A DNA stretch of 64,000 bases from positions 25,012 through 89,011 of the forward strand of contig CAYUWG010000008.1 of the NCBI GenBank assembly GCA_964448285.1, given 5' to 3'. The position numbers and the translations under genes were made by a program. This DNA is from CAYUWG01 sp964448285 (GTDB lineage: Bacteria > Bacteroidota > Ignavibacteria > SZUA-365). Of the stretch, positions 52,623 to 60,940 are shown piece by piece; positions within the stretch are counted from its first letter, which is position 1; every line of letters starts with the position of its first letter. Under the pieces are notes generated by a model that worked only from the letters and a program-made list of their open reading frames with translations, was not told where the DNA came from and did not search any database.

Positions 52623-53972
52623 CTATCGAGACGTGACGTGAATGTCCGTTTTAGGACGAGGCTGTTCGGGGCGGTTCATTCGCAGTTCGAAGCCTTCGAG
52701 GTTGAACGATGACTCTCTTCCGTTGACCATTTTTTCAGGAAAGTATGAGCCTTCCACTCCGCCGATCGTGCGCACCTCGGACGCTTCGCCGTCTCTGAAA
52801 AAGATGTGTATGCGATCTCCGCTTTCGATGCGGACTCCATTCAAGGCATTCTCATCATAGAGGTAATAGAGATTGAAAGCGCTTTCAACGACGTTTACCT
52901 GCGATGGCTTCTCGTCCGCGAAGAGAATTTCTATCTCGCGGCCTTTGATCTGGTCGTAGCGCCCCGGCGGCGAAAGTGTATCGTCCTCGGAAGGTTTGCT
53001 CTTGGCGAGCGAGAAAGCGTCCCCGAACGCCATGAGCCGTTCCAATTCGTCGTTCGCAAGCCGAACGACCATCGAGTCTGCGGTCATCTGTGTCTCTTCG
53101 TACCAGATGATGGGCTTGTGCCGAAGGATGATCGTGCTGTCGCTGCGAAAGTACGAGAGGTGTTCGCAGCGCGCTGCAAGGCCGCCGCGAACGATAGCGA
53201 CGTTTCCAATCGCAAAGAACATGTTCGTCGAATCGCGCACGGCGCGCATCGAGTCCGCAACGATACTGACGGTGTCGATGCGGACTGAGTCGGAAGCAGT
53301 CAGTGAGTCTCTCTTGACGAGGACAGAATCGAGTTGCCAGAGAACGGGCTTTCCCGTGAAGACGGAGATTTTCGACTTGAGGTTATGCGAAACGGTGTCG
53401 CCCGTCACCATGGAGTTTTCATTCTTGAAACGGACAACCACGTTTCCGTTTGCCCACGTCTGGCTGCTGTCGCGGTCATAGCGCAGATGGTCGCAGGAGA
53501 TCGCTGCTGAAGGCTCATCGACGAAGACGCGTGAAGTGAAGAACGCTCTTCGCGCGGTCGTCTCATACCTGCCTTCCTGAGCCGTGAGCGTTGTATGTCC
53601 GTCGAACAGATAGATGCCGGCAACGGTGGAAGCGAGCTTGTCGTCACCGCGATAGAGGCCGCGATCGGTTTTCATGACGAGGGTGTCTTGCGTGATCACG
53701 ACGTTGCCGATCAGTTCGGCGGTGTTGAGCGTGATGTTCTGAATAGCGCGGTCGCATCGAATATTCACATTCTCCTGGCGCATCCAGACGTTCCCGATAA
53801 GCTCACGAATCGAGTGATCACCGGTAGCGCTTGCTACGAGCCTGTCCGCGTTGAGGACTTCCAGTACGGATTGTTGTGCAAGAACACTTCCCGATAAGAG
53901 CAAGAAAGCGGTTATGCACGGAATCGTATTGCCTGTCGCCATCGCGGTGCGTCGTTTCACAGTGGGAAACAT
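52623..53972 (-). CDS. OstA/LptA-like outer-membrane assembly protein
   Basis: About 449 residues from the ATG at 53972, with GAGG five bases before; the frame opens at 53984 and a further ATG lies at 53942. A signal peptide is present (ITAFLLLSGSVLAQQ). Repeating short strands in the OstA pattern follow: VLNADRLVASATGDHSIREL then IGNVWMRQENVNIRCDRAI, ELIGNVVITQDTLVMKTDRG, GRYETTARRAFFTSRVFVDE, VSHNLKSKISVFTGKPVLW, AIGNVAIVRGGLAARCEHL. This is the LptA/LptD-N beta-jellyroll, here in an extended form usual in Bacteroidota. It probably helps carry lipopolysaccharide across the periplasm. Confidence 0.85.
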   Translation of the reverse strand: MFPTVKRRTAMATGNTIPCITAFLLLSGSVLAQQSVLEVLNADRLVASATGDHSIRELIGNVWMRQENVNIRCDRAIQNITLNTAELIGNVVITQDTLVMKTDRGLYRGDDKLASTVAGIYLFDGHTTLTAQEGRYETTARRAFFTSRVFVDEPSAAISCDHLRYDRDSSQTWANGNVVVRFKNENSMVTGDTVSHNLKSKISVFTGKPVLWQLDSVLVKRDSLTASDSVRIDTVSIVADSMRAVRDSTNMFFAIGNVAIVRGGLAARCEHLSYFRSDSTIILRHKPIIWYEETQMTADSMVVRLANDELERLMAFGDAFSLAKSKPSEDDTLSPPGRYDQIKGREIEILFADEKPSQVNVVESAFNLYYLYDENALNGVRIESGDRIHIFFRDGEASEVRTIGGVEGSYFPEKMVNGRESSFNLEGFELRMNRPEQPRPKTDIHVTSR

Positions 53973-54088
53973 ACAACCTCGCATGGGGATGGAGAAACGA
54001 TGTTGGGAGTTTCGTCTCTCAGGATGCAGTGGGATTCATACCGATTGCTTTTCGGAACGTGAGTCCATAGTTTGACCGCAGGCTCGTT

Positions 54089-54790
54089 ATGCGGATAGCA
54101 ATCTTCTCCGACGTCCATGCAAACCTCGAAGCGCTTCAGGCGGTGCTCGATGACTTCGGGCGAACGCAACCGGATACGGTAGTGTGTCTTGGTGATATTG
54201 TAGGGTACGGAGCGAATCCTTCGCAATGCTTGAACCTCGTTCGCGAACATGCAGACATCATCGTTCTCGGAAATCACGATGAAGCGGCTTTCGATTTCTC
54301 GAAGCTCGACGAATACACGGAAGTGGCTCAAACATCCGCGCGGTGGACGGCTCACGCGCTTTCCGAAGAAGAGAAGCGCTATCTCAAAAGCCTTCCATTC
54401 AAAATGACTTCGGATGACCTCCTGTTCGTTCATTCCACACCGAGAAATCCTCATGATTGGGAATACATACTCAGTGCTTTCGAAGCACGGCTCTATGAGT
54501 CTGCGTTTGCTGAGCGCGTGTGCTTTATCGGGCACTCGCATGTGCCTGCAGTCTATCATTTGAGTCCAAACGCGTCGCACTACTCTCCGAATCACCGATT
54601 CATCATCAATGTCGGCAGCGTTGGCCAGCCGCGCGATGGAAACTGGAGGGCAGCTTACGGTTTGCTCGATACCGTAGCGGGTTCGTTTGAGATCAATCGC
54701 GTAGAGTACGATGTCAGACAAGCTTCGGAAAAAATCATTGACGCAGGCTTGCCGAGAGTTTTAGGGGACAGACTTTTTCGAGGAAGATAA
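54089..54790 (+). CDS. Calcineurin-like metallophosphoesterase
   Basis: 233 residues. Motifs of the YfcE/MPE family with two metals: IFSDVHANLEALQAVLDDF (D-x-H), VVCLGDIVGYGANPSQCLN (G-D), IIVLGNHDEAAF (G-N-H-D), LLFVHSTPRNPH (H) and FIGHSHVPAVY (G-H-x-H), then NVGSVGQPRDG. Likely substrates are phosphodiesters or phosphoproteins; relatives include small diesterases. It is followed by the tRNA gene after about 160 bases without another gene. Confidence 0.93.
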   Translation: MRIAIFSDVHANLEALQAVLDDFGRTQPDTVVCLGDIVGYGANPSQCLNLVREHADIIVLGNHDEAAFDFSKLDEYTEVAQTSARWTAHALSEEEKRYLKSLPFKMTSDDLLFVHSTPRNPHDWEYILSAFEARLYESAFAERVCFIGHSHVPAVYHLSPNASHYSPNHRFIINVGSVGQPRDGNWRAAYGLLDTVAGSFEINRVEYDVRQASEKIIDAGLPRVLGDRLFRGR

Positions 54791-54950
54791 TTCTCGTTTT
54801 TCTGCTTCGATCGTCGCGGGACCGACACGGATCGCGTCGATAAACGTCAACAGAATGGCCAACTTAGAGAGAATCTATTGCCTCACTCTCCGGTCTGGGT
54901 TATATTTGCCTTCCTGATGCGTTTTGAAACGATTTCAAAACGCTCCCACT

Positions 54951-55025
54951 TGGGGCGTCGCCAAGTGGTAAGGCATCGGCCTTTGGAGCCGACATTCGGA
55001 GGTTCGAATCCTCCCGCCCCAGCCA
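54951..55025 (+). tRNA. tRNA-Gln (UUG)
   Basis: 75 bases with encoded CCA. Acceptor TGGGGCG pairs with CGCCCCA, the D-arm is GCC-AAGTGGTAA-GGC, the anticodon stem is TCGGC/GCCGA with loop CTTTGGA (anticodon TTG), and the T-arm is GGAGG-TTCGAAT-CCTCC. All arms pair. Confidence 0.97.
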
Positions 55026-55044
55026 GGTACGCAGAGACCTCACT

Positions 55045-56004
55045 ATGAATTCCCCTATGATAGCATTCAGCGGCCGCTCGAATCCCGTACTCGCAGAGAG
55101 TATCGCCAAGTATATTGGCGAGCCGCTTGGCGTTTGTGAGATCAAGAACTTCAGCGACGGCGAGATCTGGGTGAAGTATCGTGAGAACATCCGTGGGAGG
55201 GATGTCTTCATCATTCAGAGCACACAGCCGCCTGCTGAGAATCTCATGGAGTTGCTCATCATGCTCGATGCCGCCAAACGCGCTTCCGCGAACCGCGTCA
55301 CTGCTGTCATCCCGTATTTCGGTTACGCAAGGCAGGATCGAAAAGATCAGCCTCGCGTTTCCATTACGGCACGTCTCGTCGCCAATCTCATTACGAGCGC
55401 AGGCGCCGACCGCGTCATCACGATGGACCTTCACGCTCCACAGATCCAGGGTTTCTTCGATATTCCACTCGACCACTTGTACTCATCGGCTGTCTTCCTG
55501 AAGCATTTTCGTCGAAGGAAAATTCCGAACCTTGCGGTCGTTTCCCCGGACGTGGGGGGAATTAAAATGGCCCGTGCCTATGCAAAGCGACTGAAAGCGG
55601 ACTTAGTCGTGCTCGATAAACGACGCCCACGGCAGAACGAAGCTGAAGTCCTCAACATCATCGGCAATGTCAAAGGGAGAAACGTTCTCATCGTCGATGA
55701 TCTGATCGATACCGGCGGGACATTCAAAAACGCAGTGAGTGCGTTGCTCGATGCCGGAGCGAGTTCCGTTGAAGGAGCATGTACCCATCCTATTTTTTCA
55801 GGGAAAGCGGCCGAAAACATCAGCTCATCGGGAGTGAAGAACGTTTGGGTGACCGATACGATTCCACTCGGGCAGACGATCATCGACACGGGATGTGTAG
55901 AGGTGAAGTCCGTCGCGAAGCTTTTTGCCGAAGCGATCAAACGCACCCATCTGCATCAGTCGATCAGTTCCCTTTTCGATGTCGATAAAGACAAGATCAT
56001 GTAA
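55045..56004 (+). CDS. prs: Ribose-phosphate pyrophosphokinase
   Basis: 319 residues. Makes PRPP from ribose 5-phosphate and ATP for nucleotide, His and Trp synthesis. Motifs: IAFSGRSNPVLAESIAKYIG, NIRGRDVFIIQSTQPPAENL (ATP site), IPYFGYARQDRKDQPRVSIT (flexible loop), RVITMDLHAPQIQGFFDIPL then DHLYSSAVF, VVSPDVGGIKMARAYAKRL and the PRPP loop VLIVDDLIDTGGTFKNA. Length and motifs are complete. The start lies 20 bases after tRNA-Gln, so the two may share a transcript. Confidence 0.97.
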   Translation: MNSPMIAFSGRSNPVLAESIAKYIGEPLGVCEIKNFSDGEIWVKYRENIRGRDVFIIQSTQPPAENLMELLIMLDAAKRASANRVTAVIPYFGYARQDRKDQPRVSITARLVANLITSAGADRVITMDLHAPQIQGFFDIPLDHLYSSAVFLKHFRRRKIPNLAVVSPDVGGIKMARAYAKRLKADLVVLDKRRPRQNEAEVLNIIGNVKGRNVLIVDDLIDTGGTFKNAVSALLDAGASSVEGACTHPIFSGKAAENISSSGVKNVWVTDTIPLGQTIIDTGCVEVKSVAKLFAEAIKRTHLHQSISSLFDVDKDKIM

Positions 56005-56024
56005 ATCATTATGGAGAAGAAACC

Positions 56025-56651
56025 GTGCACGAAATAACACTCAATGCCACTATCCGAAAAGGACGGGGCCGTTCGTCATCGAACCGGTCACGCCGCCAGG
56101 GAATCGTTCCTGGCGTGTATTACCTGCATAACAGCGAAAACATCCCGATAGAAGTGCGTGCGCTGGATTTGCGCCCGCTCGTCTATACATCGGACACGCA
56201 CGTCGTTGAACTGAAACTCGATGACGGCAGCAGCCGCAAAGCGATCGTGCGCGACGTGCAGTTCGATCCCGTCACGGACTCCGTGATCCATTTCGATCTC
56301 ATGGGCCTCGTCGCGGGAGAAGAGATTACCGTGGAAGTGCCGATCGTGCTTGAAGGAAGCGCTATCGGAGTTCGTGAAGGCGGCATCCTGAATCACATCC
56401 TCCACAAGATCGAGATTCAATGCCTTCCGACGAATCTCCCCGAACATATCTCAGTCGATATCAGCGAAATGAAGACGGGTGACATCATTCACGTCGGTGA
56501 TTTGAAAGCAGAGAATGTCACGTTCCTCATGGACCCGGATAATCCCGTCGTAACGATTTCGCATGCCCGTACGGAAACTGTCGCCGCACCTATCGAAGGC
56601 GAGCAGCCGACCGAGCCGGAATTGATCGGGCGCAAGAGTGAAGAAGAATAG
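56025..56651 (+). CDS. rplY: 50S ribosomal protein L25 (CTC form)
   Basis: 208 residues, GTG start at 56025 with GGAGAAG upstream. N-terminal L25 domain (LNATIRKGRGRSSSNRSRRQ then GIVPGVYYL, IVRDVQFDPVTDSVIHFDLM) and the TL5/CTC C-terminal beta domain (VPIVLEGSAIGVREGGILNH, IEIQCLPTNLPEHISVDISE, then MKTGDIIHVGDL). It binds 5S rRNA. Order prs-rplY-pth is a common operon in bacteria. Confidence 0.96.
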   Translation: MHEITLNATIRKGRGRSSSNRSRRQGIVPGVYYLHNSENIPIEVRALDLRPLVYTSDTHVVELKLDDGSSRKAIVRDVQFDPVTDSVIHFDLMGLVAGEEITVEVPIVLEGSAIGVREGGILNHILHKIEIQCLPTNLPEHISVDISEMKTGDIIHVGDLKAENVTFLMDPDNPVVTISHARTETVAAPIEGEQPTEPELIGRKSEEE

Positions 56652-56677
56652 TAACCCATACAGGACATTGTATTCCG

Positions 56678-57304
56678 TTGAGCAGCGATTCCGGCGAACC
56701 GAATGCGAATGACGATACGGTCTGTATCATCGGGCTTGGAAATCCGGGGATGAACTACATGGGGACACGGCACAACATGGGTTTCCGAGTTGTCGATACC
56801 ATCGCTGAAAGAATCGGATTGACGGAGTTCACGAATGCCGGACAATACCTCCTTGCCACGGGGACGTTTTCGAATCGTGCTTTGCTGCTGGTCAAACCAC
56901 AGACCTACATGAATCTCAGCGGGCAAGCCGTGAAGTGGATTCAGAAGGAAGGCCGAATAGCTTCACAAAACATGCTCGTCATTTGTGACGATGCCGCGTT
57001 GCCGCTTGGGGCTTTGCGCCTCCGTCGCTACGGGAGCAGCGGGGGACAGAACGGTCTGCAATCGATCATCGATGAGTTGGGGACGGAAGATATTCCGCGA
57101 CTGCGTTGCGGGATTGGAAAGCCGGCCGAAGATGATGATCTATCGGATTATGTCCTTTCTCCATTCGATGAAACGGAAAGGGAAGCTGCGGAGGCAATGA
57201 TTCACCGTGCATCGGATGCTGTGCTCTGCATGATCGAAAATGGGATAGACCGGACAATGAATGAATTCAATACCTCAACAACAAACATTCAGGATGTTCT
57301 ATGA
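56678..57304 (+). CDS. pth: Peptidyl-tRNA hydrolase
   Basis: 208 residues with a TTG start at 56678, the only start that keeps the N-terminal strand. Motifs: CIIGLGNPGMNYMGTRHNMG with the catalytic His in R-H-N, then KPQTYMNLSGQAVKW (N in M-N-L-S-G), VICDDAALPLGALRLRRYGS, SGGQNGLQSIIDELGTEDIP then RLRCGIGKP. It frees tRNA from dropped-off peptidyl-tRNA. Its stop overlaps the hppA start (ATGA). Confidence 0.96.
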   Translation: MSSDSGEPNANDDTVCIIGLGNPGMNYMGTRHNMGFRVVDTIAERIGLTEFTNAGQYLLATGTFSNRALLLVKPQTYMNLSGQAVKWIQKEGRIASQNMLVICDDAALPLGALRLRRYGSSGGQNGLQSIIDELGTEDIPRLRCGIGKPAEDDDLSDYVLSPFDETEREAAEAMIHRASDAVLCMIENGIDRTMNEFNTSTTNIQDVL

Positions 57305-59337
57305 CGGATTTTGCTTCTATCGGTATCGTTCCACCTATCATTGGCGCCGTCGGGTTATTCGTGGCGTTGATCGTGTACCTGTACATCAAGCGACAGTCGC
57401 CGGGTAACGATCGCATGCAGGACATTGCGAACCAGATTCACATCGGTGCGATGGCGTTTTTGAAAAGCGAATATCGCGTCCTTGCTGTTTTTGTCGTTCT
57501 CGTGTTCGTGCTTTTATCCGTATTCATCGGAGTCAACATGGGTGTGGCGTTTCTCGCCGGTGGATTCTGCTCGGTGATGGCAGGGTTTCTTGGAATGCAA
57601 GCGGCAACGAGCGCCAACGTGCGAACGAGCGAAGCAGCCCGCTCGTCGGGACAAGCCAAAGCTCTCGTTATTTCCTTCTTCGGTGGCTCCGTCATGGGAC
57701 TCTCCGTGGCAAGTCTTGGGTTACTTGGGGTTGGGATTTTCTTTCTCGTGTTCGGTGATCCACAACACGCCGAGGTGCTCAATGGATTTGCGATGGGTGC
57801 AAGCTCCATCGCACTCTTTGCGCGCGTCGGTGGAGGGATCTATACGAAAGCCGCTGATGTCGGCGCCGACCTCGTCGGGAAAGTCGAGGCGGGTATTCCT
57901 GAAGACGATCCGAGAAATCCCGCGGTGATTGCAGACAACGTAGGCGACAACGTGGGAGACGTTGCCGGAATGGGAGCGGATATTTTCGAATCGTACGTTG
58001 GTTCGATCATTGCGTCGATCGCAATTGCGGCCACGTCTGCGAATCTCCTTGTCGAACCCTTCGCGGCGAATCCGATCCCGTTCATGATTCTTCCGATCAT
58101 GATCGCGGCAGTCGGTCTGATTTCCTCCCTCTTCGGCGTCGGTTCGATCAAGTTGTTTGCAACATCCAATCCCGCAGCAGCACTTCGCTATTCGACGATC
58201 ATTTCGTTGCTGCTGATGCTCGTTGCCTCCTTCTTTCTGATCGACGCACTCGGCATTACGACGAATTATTTCTGGCCTCTCGTTGCAGGCGCATTCGCGG
58301 GCTTGTTCATCGGCTTCCTTACCGAATACTACACCGGCGGAAAACCGATTCGCCAGATTGCGGAAGCAAGCAAGACGGGTGTCGCAACGAATATCATCTC
58401 CGGTCTTGCCGTCGGAATGGAAAGCGTCATTGCGCCACTGTTAATGATCTGCATCGCGATCTTTGTCTCCTTCGAAACAGCAGGCATTTATGGTATTGCC
58501 ATAGCGGCGGTCGGTATGCTTGCCACGGTCGGTATTACGATGTCAGTCGATGCTTATGGACCGATCGCTGATAACGCGGGCGGTATTTCGGAAATGGCGG
58601 AGCTGGGTAAAGACGTGCGAAAAATTACCGACACGCTCGACTCGCTCGGCAATACGACCGCCGCAATCGGGAAAGGCTTCGCCATCGGTTCAGCGGCGTT
58701 GACGGCTCTCGCTCTGTTCTCGGCATTCAGCAGTACGATCAATTTTGAAACCGGTATCGAACACGTCTTCGTCATCGACATCCTCGATCACGCGGTCGTC
58801 ATCGGTCTGTTCATCGGAGGTTCGTTGCCGTTTGCCATCGCCGCGATGACGATGAAGTCGGTTGGGAGAGCGGCCTTTGCCATGGTCGAGGAAGTCCGGC
58901 GCCAGTTCCGGGAAATTGCCGGCTTGATGGAAGGCACCGCCAAACCGGATGCCGCCCGCTGCGTCGATATCAGTACACGTTCAGCGCTGAAGGAAATGAT
59001 CGCACCCGGATTGACCGCGGTTATTGCGCCTGTGCTCGTCGGTTTTCTCTTAGGGCCAGGCGCCTTGGGTGGGCTGCTCGCCGGCGCAACCCTTGCCGGC
59101 GTTCTGCTTGCCTTGTTCATGGCCAACTCCGGTGGCGCGTGGGATAATGCAAAGAAATATATCGAGATGGGGAATCTCGGAGGTAAAGGATCGGATGTTC
59201 ACAAAGCCGCAGTCGTTGGCGATACCGTTGGCGATCCGTTCAAGGATACGTCAGGTCCGGCAATGAACATTTTGATCAAGCTCATGTCAATCGTATCTTT
59301 GGTCATTGCGCCATTGATTGCACATATGGCGAAATAA
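57301..59337 (+). CDS. hppA: Membrane-bound pyrophosphatase, K+-dependent type
   Basis: 678 residues with about 16 membrane helices. Pumps H+ or Na+ using pyrophosphate. The pyrophosphate site is EDDPRNPAVIADNVGDNVGD with the D-x-x-x-D-x-x-x-D pattern, after TKAADVGADLVGKVEAGIP; the later acid cluster is in DAYGPIADNAGGISEM and GDTVGDPFKDTSGPAMN. The segment GNTTAAIGKGFAIGS has Ala where K+-independent enzymes have Lys, so it should need K+. Whether it moves H+ or Na+ cannot be settled by eye. It overlaps pth by four bases. Confidence 0.95.
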   Translation: MTDFASIGIVPPIIGAVGLFVALIVYLYIKRQSPGNDRMQDIANQIHIGAMAFLKSEYRVLAVFVVLVFVLLSVFIGVNMGVAFLAGGFCSVMAGFLGMQAATSANVRTSEAARSSGQAKALVISFFGGSVMGLSVASLGLLGVGIFFLVFGDPQHAEVLNGFAMGASSIALFARVGGGIYTKAADVGADLVGKVEAGIPEDDPRNPAVIADNVGDNVGDVAGMGADIFESYVGSIIASIAIAATSANLLVEPFAANPIPFMILPIMIAAVGLISSLFGVGSIKLFATSNPAAALRYSTIISLLLMLVASFFLIDALGITTNYFWPLVAGAFAGLFIGFLTEYYTGGKPIRQIAEASKTGVATNIISGLAVGMESVIAPLLMICIAIFVSFETAGIYGIAIAAVGMLATVGITMSVDAYGPIADNAGGISEMAELGKDVRKITDTLDSLGNTTAAIGKGFAIGSAALTALALFSAFSSTINFETGIEHVFVIDILDHAVVIGLFIGGSLPFAIAAMTMKSVGRAAFAMVEEVRRQFREIAGLMEGTAKPDAARCVDISTRSALKEMIAPGLTAVIAPVLVGFLLGPGALGGLLAGATLAGVLLALFMANSGGAWDNAKKYIEMGNLGGKGSDVHKAAVVGDTVGDPFKDTSGPAMNILIKLMSIVSLVIAPLIAHMAK

Positions 59338-59416
59338 CGAAAACATTATTGTATAAAGTCCTGCTCGGGACACTCAGTCGCCGGGCCATTTTTCACCAGT
59401 CCAAAGGACAGCTTCC

Positions 59417-59818
59417 ATGAAGCGATTTTATGAATGTACTTTTATCGTGAACTCCAACATTGATGACGCCCAAATAGAGGGCACCATCAAAGCCGCACAA
59501 GAAGCGATAACGAAGAACGGCGGCCAGATAGCCTCCATCGAACATATTGGCCGCCGTCGGCTTGCCTATCCGATTGCGAAGAAACACAACGGATATTACG
59601 CCACCATCGAATTCGAAGCCGAGTCCAATTCGATCGAACGGATCGAACGACATCTGACGCTCGATGAAAACATCCTTCGCTACCTGACCCTCCAATTGGA
59701 CCTCAAGGAACTCGAAGCGAAAAAAACCCGCGCCGTGTATGCGCTCGCAGCGAGTTCGATCACCGTCGATGAAAGCGTTGAAGCGGTGATCGAAGCCGGC
59801 GTCGAACCGGAAGTATAG
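59417..59818 (+). CDS. rpsF: 30S ribosomal protein S6
   Basis: 133 residues. KRFYECTFIVNSNIDDAQIE, then GGQIASIEHIGRRRLAYPIA, then KKHNGYYATIEFEAESNSIE, RHLTLDENILRYLTLQLD. The four-strand, two-helix S6 fold is clear, with a short extra C-terminal tail. First gene of rpsF-ssb-rplI. The usual partner S18 gene is not in this cluster. Confidence 0.96.
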   Translation: MKRFYECTFIVNSNIDDAQIEGTIKAAQEAITKNGGQIASIEHIGRRRLAYPIAKKHNGYYATIEFEAESNSIERIERHLTLDENILRYLTLQLDLKELEAKKTRAVYALAASSITVDESVEAVIEAGVEPEV

Positions 59819-59859
59819 TCTTTCCAAACATCCTCAATCACACATCCAGAGACCGCAAT

Positions 59860-60357
59860 ATGGCCGATCTGAAAATGCCGGAACTCAACTATGTTTTGAT
59901 CGCTGGCAATCTTACCAAGGATCCGGTGTATCGGACCACTTCGAATAATACCCCCGTCGTGAATTTTTCCATCGCTTCGAACAGACGCTATCGGGATCGT
60001 TCCAACAACTGGCAGGAGGACGTTTGCTATGTCGGAGTCGTCGCCTGGAACAAGCTCGCATCGAGCTGCAACCAGAGGTTGAAAAAGGGAAGCGCCGTTC
60101 TTGTCGAAGGCGAATTGCAAACACGAAATTGGAAGATCGAGGACGGCAGTCAGAGAAGTATTCTTGAAGTGAAGGCGCGGAGAATTCAGTTCCTGAACAA
60201 AGGCATACAGAATAACGGCGGAGCAGGACACAAAGACGAGTTCGAAGATTTCCACGATTTCGTCGATGACGACCTCTTCGATTTCTTCGAAGAAGACCAC
60301 CACGATGGGCACGGAACTTTGCCGGAAGACCATTCGGTGAGCCATACGACTTCATAG
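59860..60357 (+). CDS. ssb: Single-stranded DNA-binding protein
   Basis: 165 residues. OB-fold: LNYVLIAGNLTKDPVYRTTS, VVNFSIASNRRYRDRSNNWQ then EDVCYVGVVAWNKLA, LKKGSAVLVEGELQTRNWK. The tail is very acidic (DEFEDFHDFVDDDLFDFFEE) but the protein ends SVSHTTS without the usual D-D-I-P-F tip that binds repair proteins. It lies where S6-operon ssb genes lie, so it is probably the main SSB of this operon. Confidence 0.93.
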   Translation: MADLKMPELNYVLIAGNLTKDPVYRTTSNNTPVVNFSIASNRRYRDRSNNWQEDVCYVGVVAWNKLASSCNQRLKKGSAVLVEGELQTRNWKIEDGSQRSILEVKARRIQFLNKGIQNNGGAGHKDEFEDFHDFVDDDLFDFFEEDHHDGHGTLPEDHSVSHTTS

Positions 60358-60387
60358 GTTTATGATTTTTATTAAAGGACAACAACG

Positions 60388-60846
60388 ATGAAAGTGATAT
60401 TACGACAATCAATCGAAACGCTCGGCGCCATCGGCGACATTTTGAACGTCAAAGACGGGTATGCACGAAATTATCTTCTCCCACGTGGATTCGCTTATAT
60501 CGCAACGAAGGCGAACCTGAAAGTTATCGACGAAGAAAAGAAACGCAGCCTTGTCAAGCGGAACCGTGAGTTGAAGGATGCCGAGCTGATTGCGGCCGAA
60601 TTGGAAAAACACGAGAACGCGATCACCATTGCCATGCAGGTTGGCGAAGAGGACAAGCTGTTCGGGACAGTCACGAAGGACATGATCGCAGAAAAGCTTG
60701 CGGAGAAGGGCTTTCAGATCGATAAAAGAAAGATCGAAATCGAAGAGCCGATCAAGGTGCTTGGCATTTACACCGTCAGTGTGAAACTCCATACGACCGT
60801 CACGGGAAAGGTAAAAGTTTGGGTTGTCCGTCAGCAGGAAAACTGA
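60388..60846 (+). CDS. rplI: 50S ribosomal protein L9
   Basis: 152 residues. MKVILRQSIETLGAIGDILN then VKDGYARNYLLPRGFAYIAT is the 23S rRNA-binding domain; a long helix (KRSLVKRNRELKDAELIAAE) links it to the C-terminal domain (VGEEDKLFGTVTKDMIAEKL, IDKRKIEIEEPIKVLGIYTV). Third gene of the rpsF cluster, 30 bases after ssb with AAAGGA upstream. Confidence 0.97.
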   Translation: MKVILRQSIETLGAIGDILNVKDGYARNYLLPRGFAYIATKANLKVIDEEKKRSLVKRNRELKDAELIAAELEKHENAITIAMQVGEEDKLFGTVTKDMIAEKLAEKGFQIDKRKIEIEEPIKVLGIYTVSVKLHTTVTGKVKVWVVRQQEN

Positions 60847-60940
60847 CATTGTTCATTTTTCCTTAACGATAGAACGCCGTTTTTTGTATTGATGAACGGA
60901 TGCGAAGCATCCATACGAACAGATTAACGAAGGCTTATAC

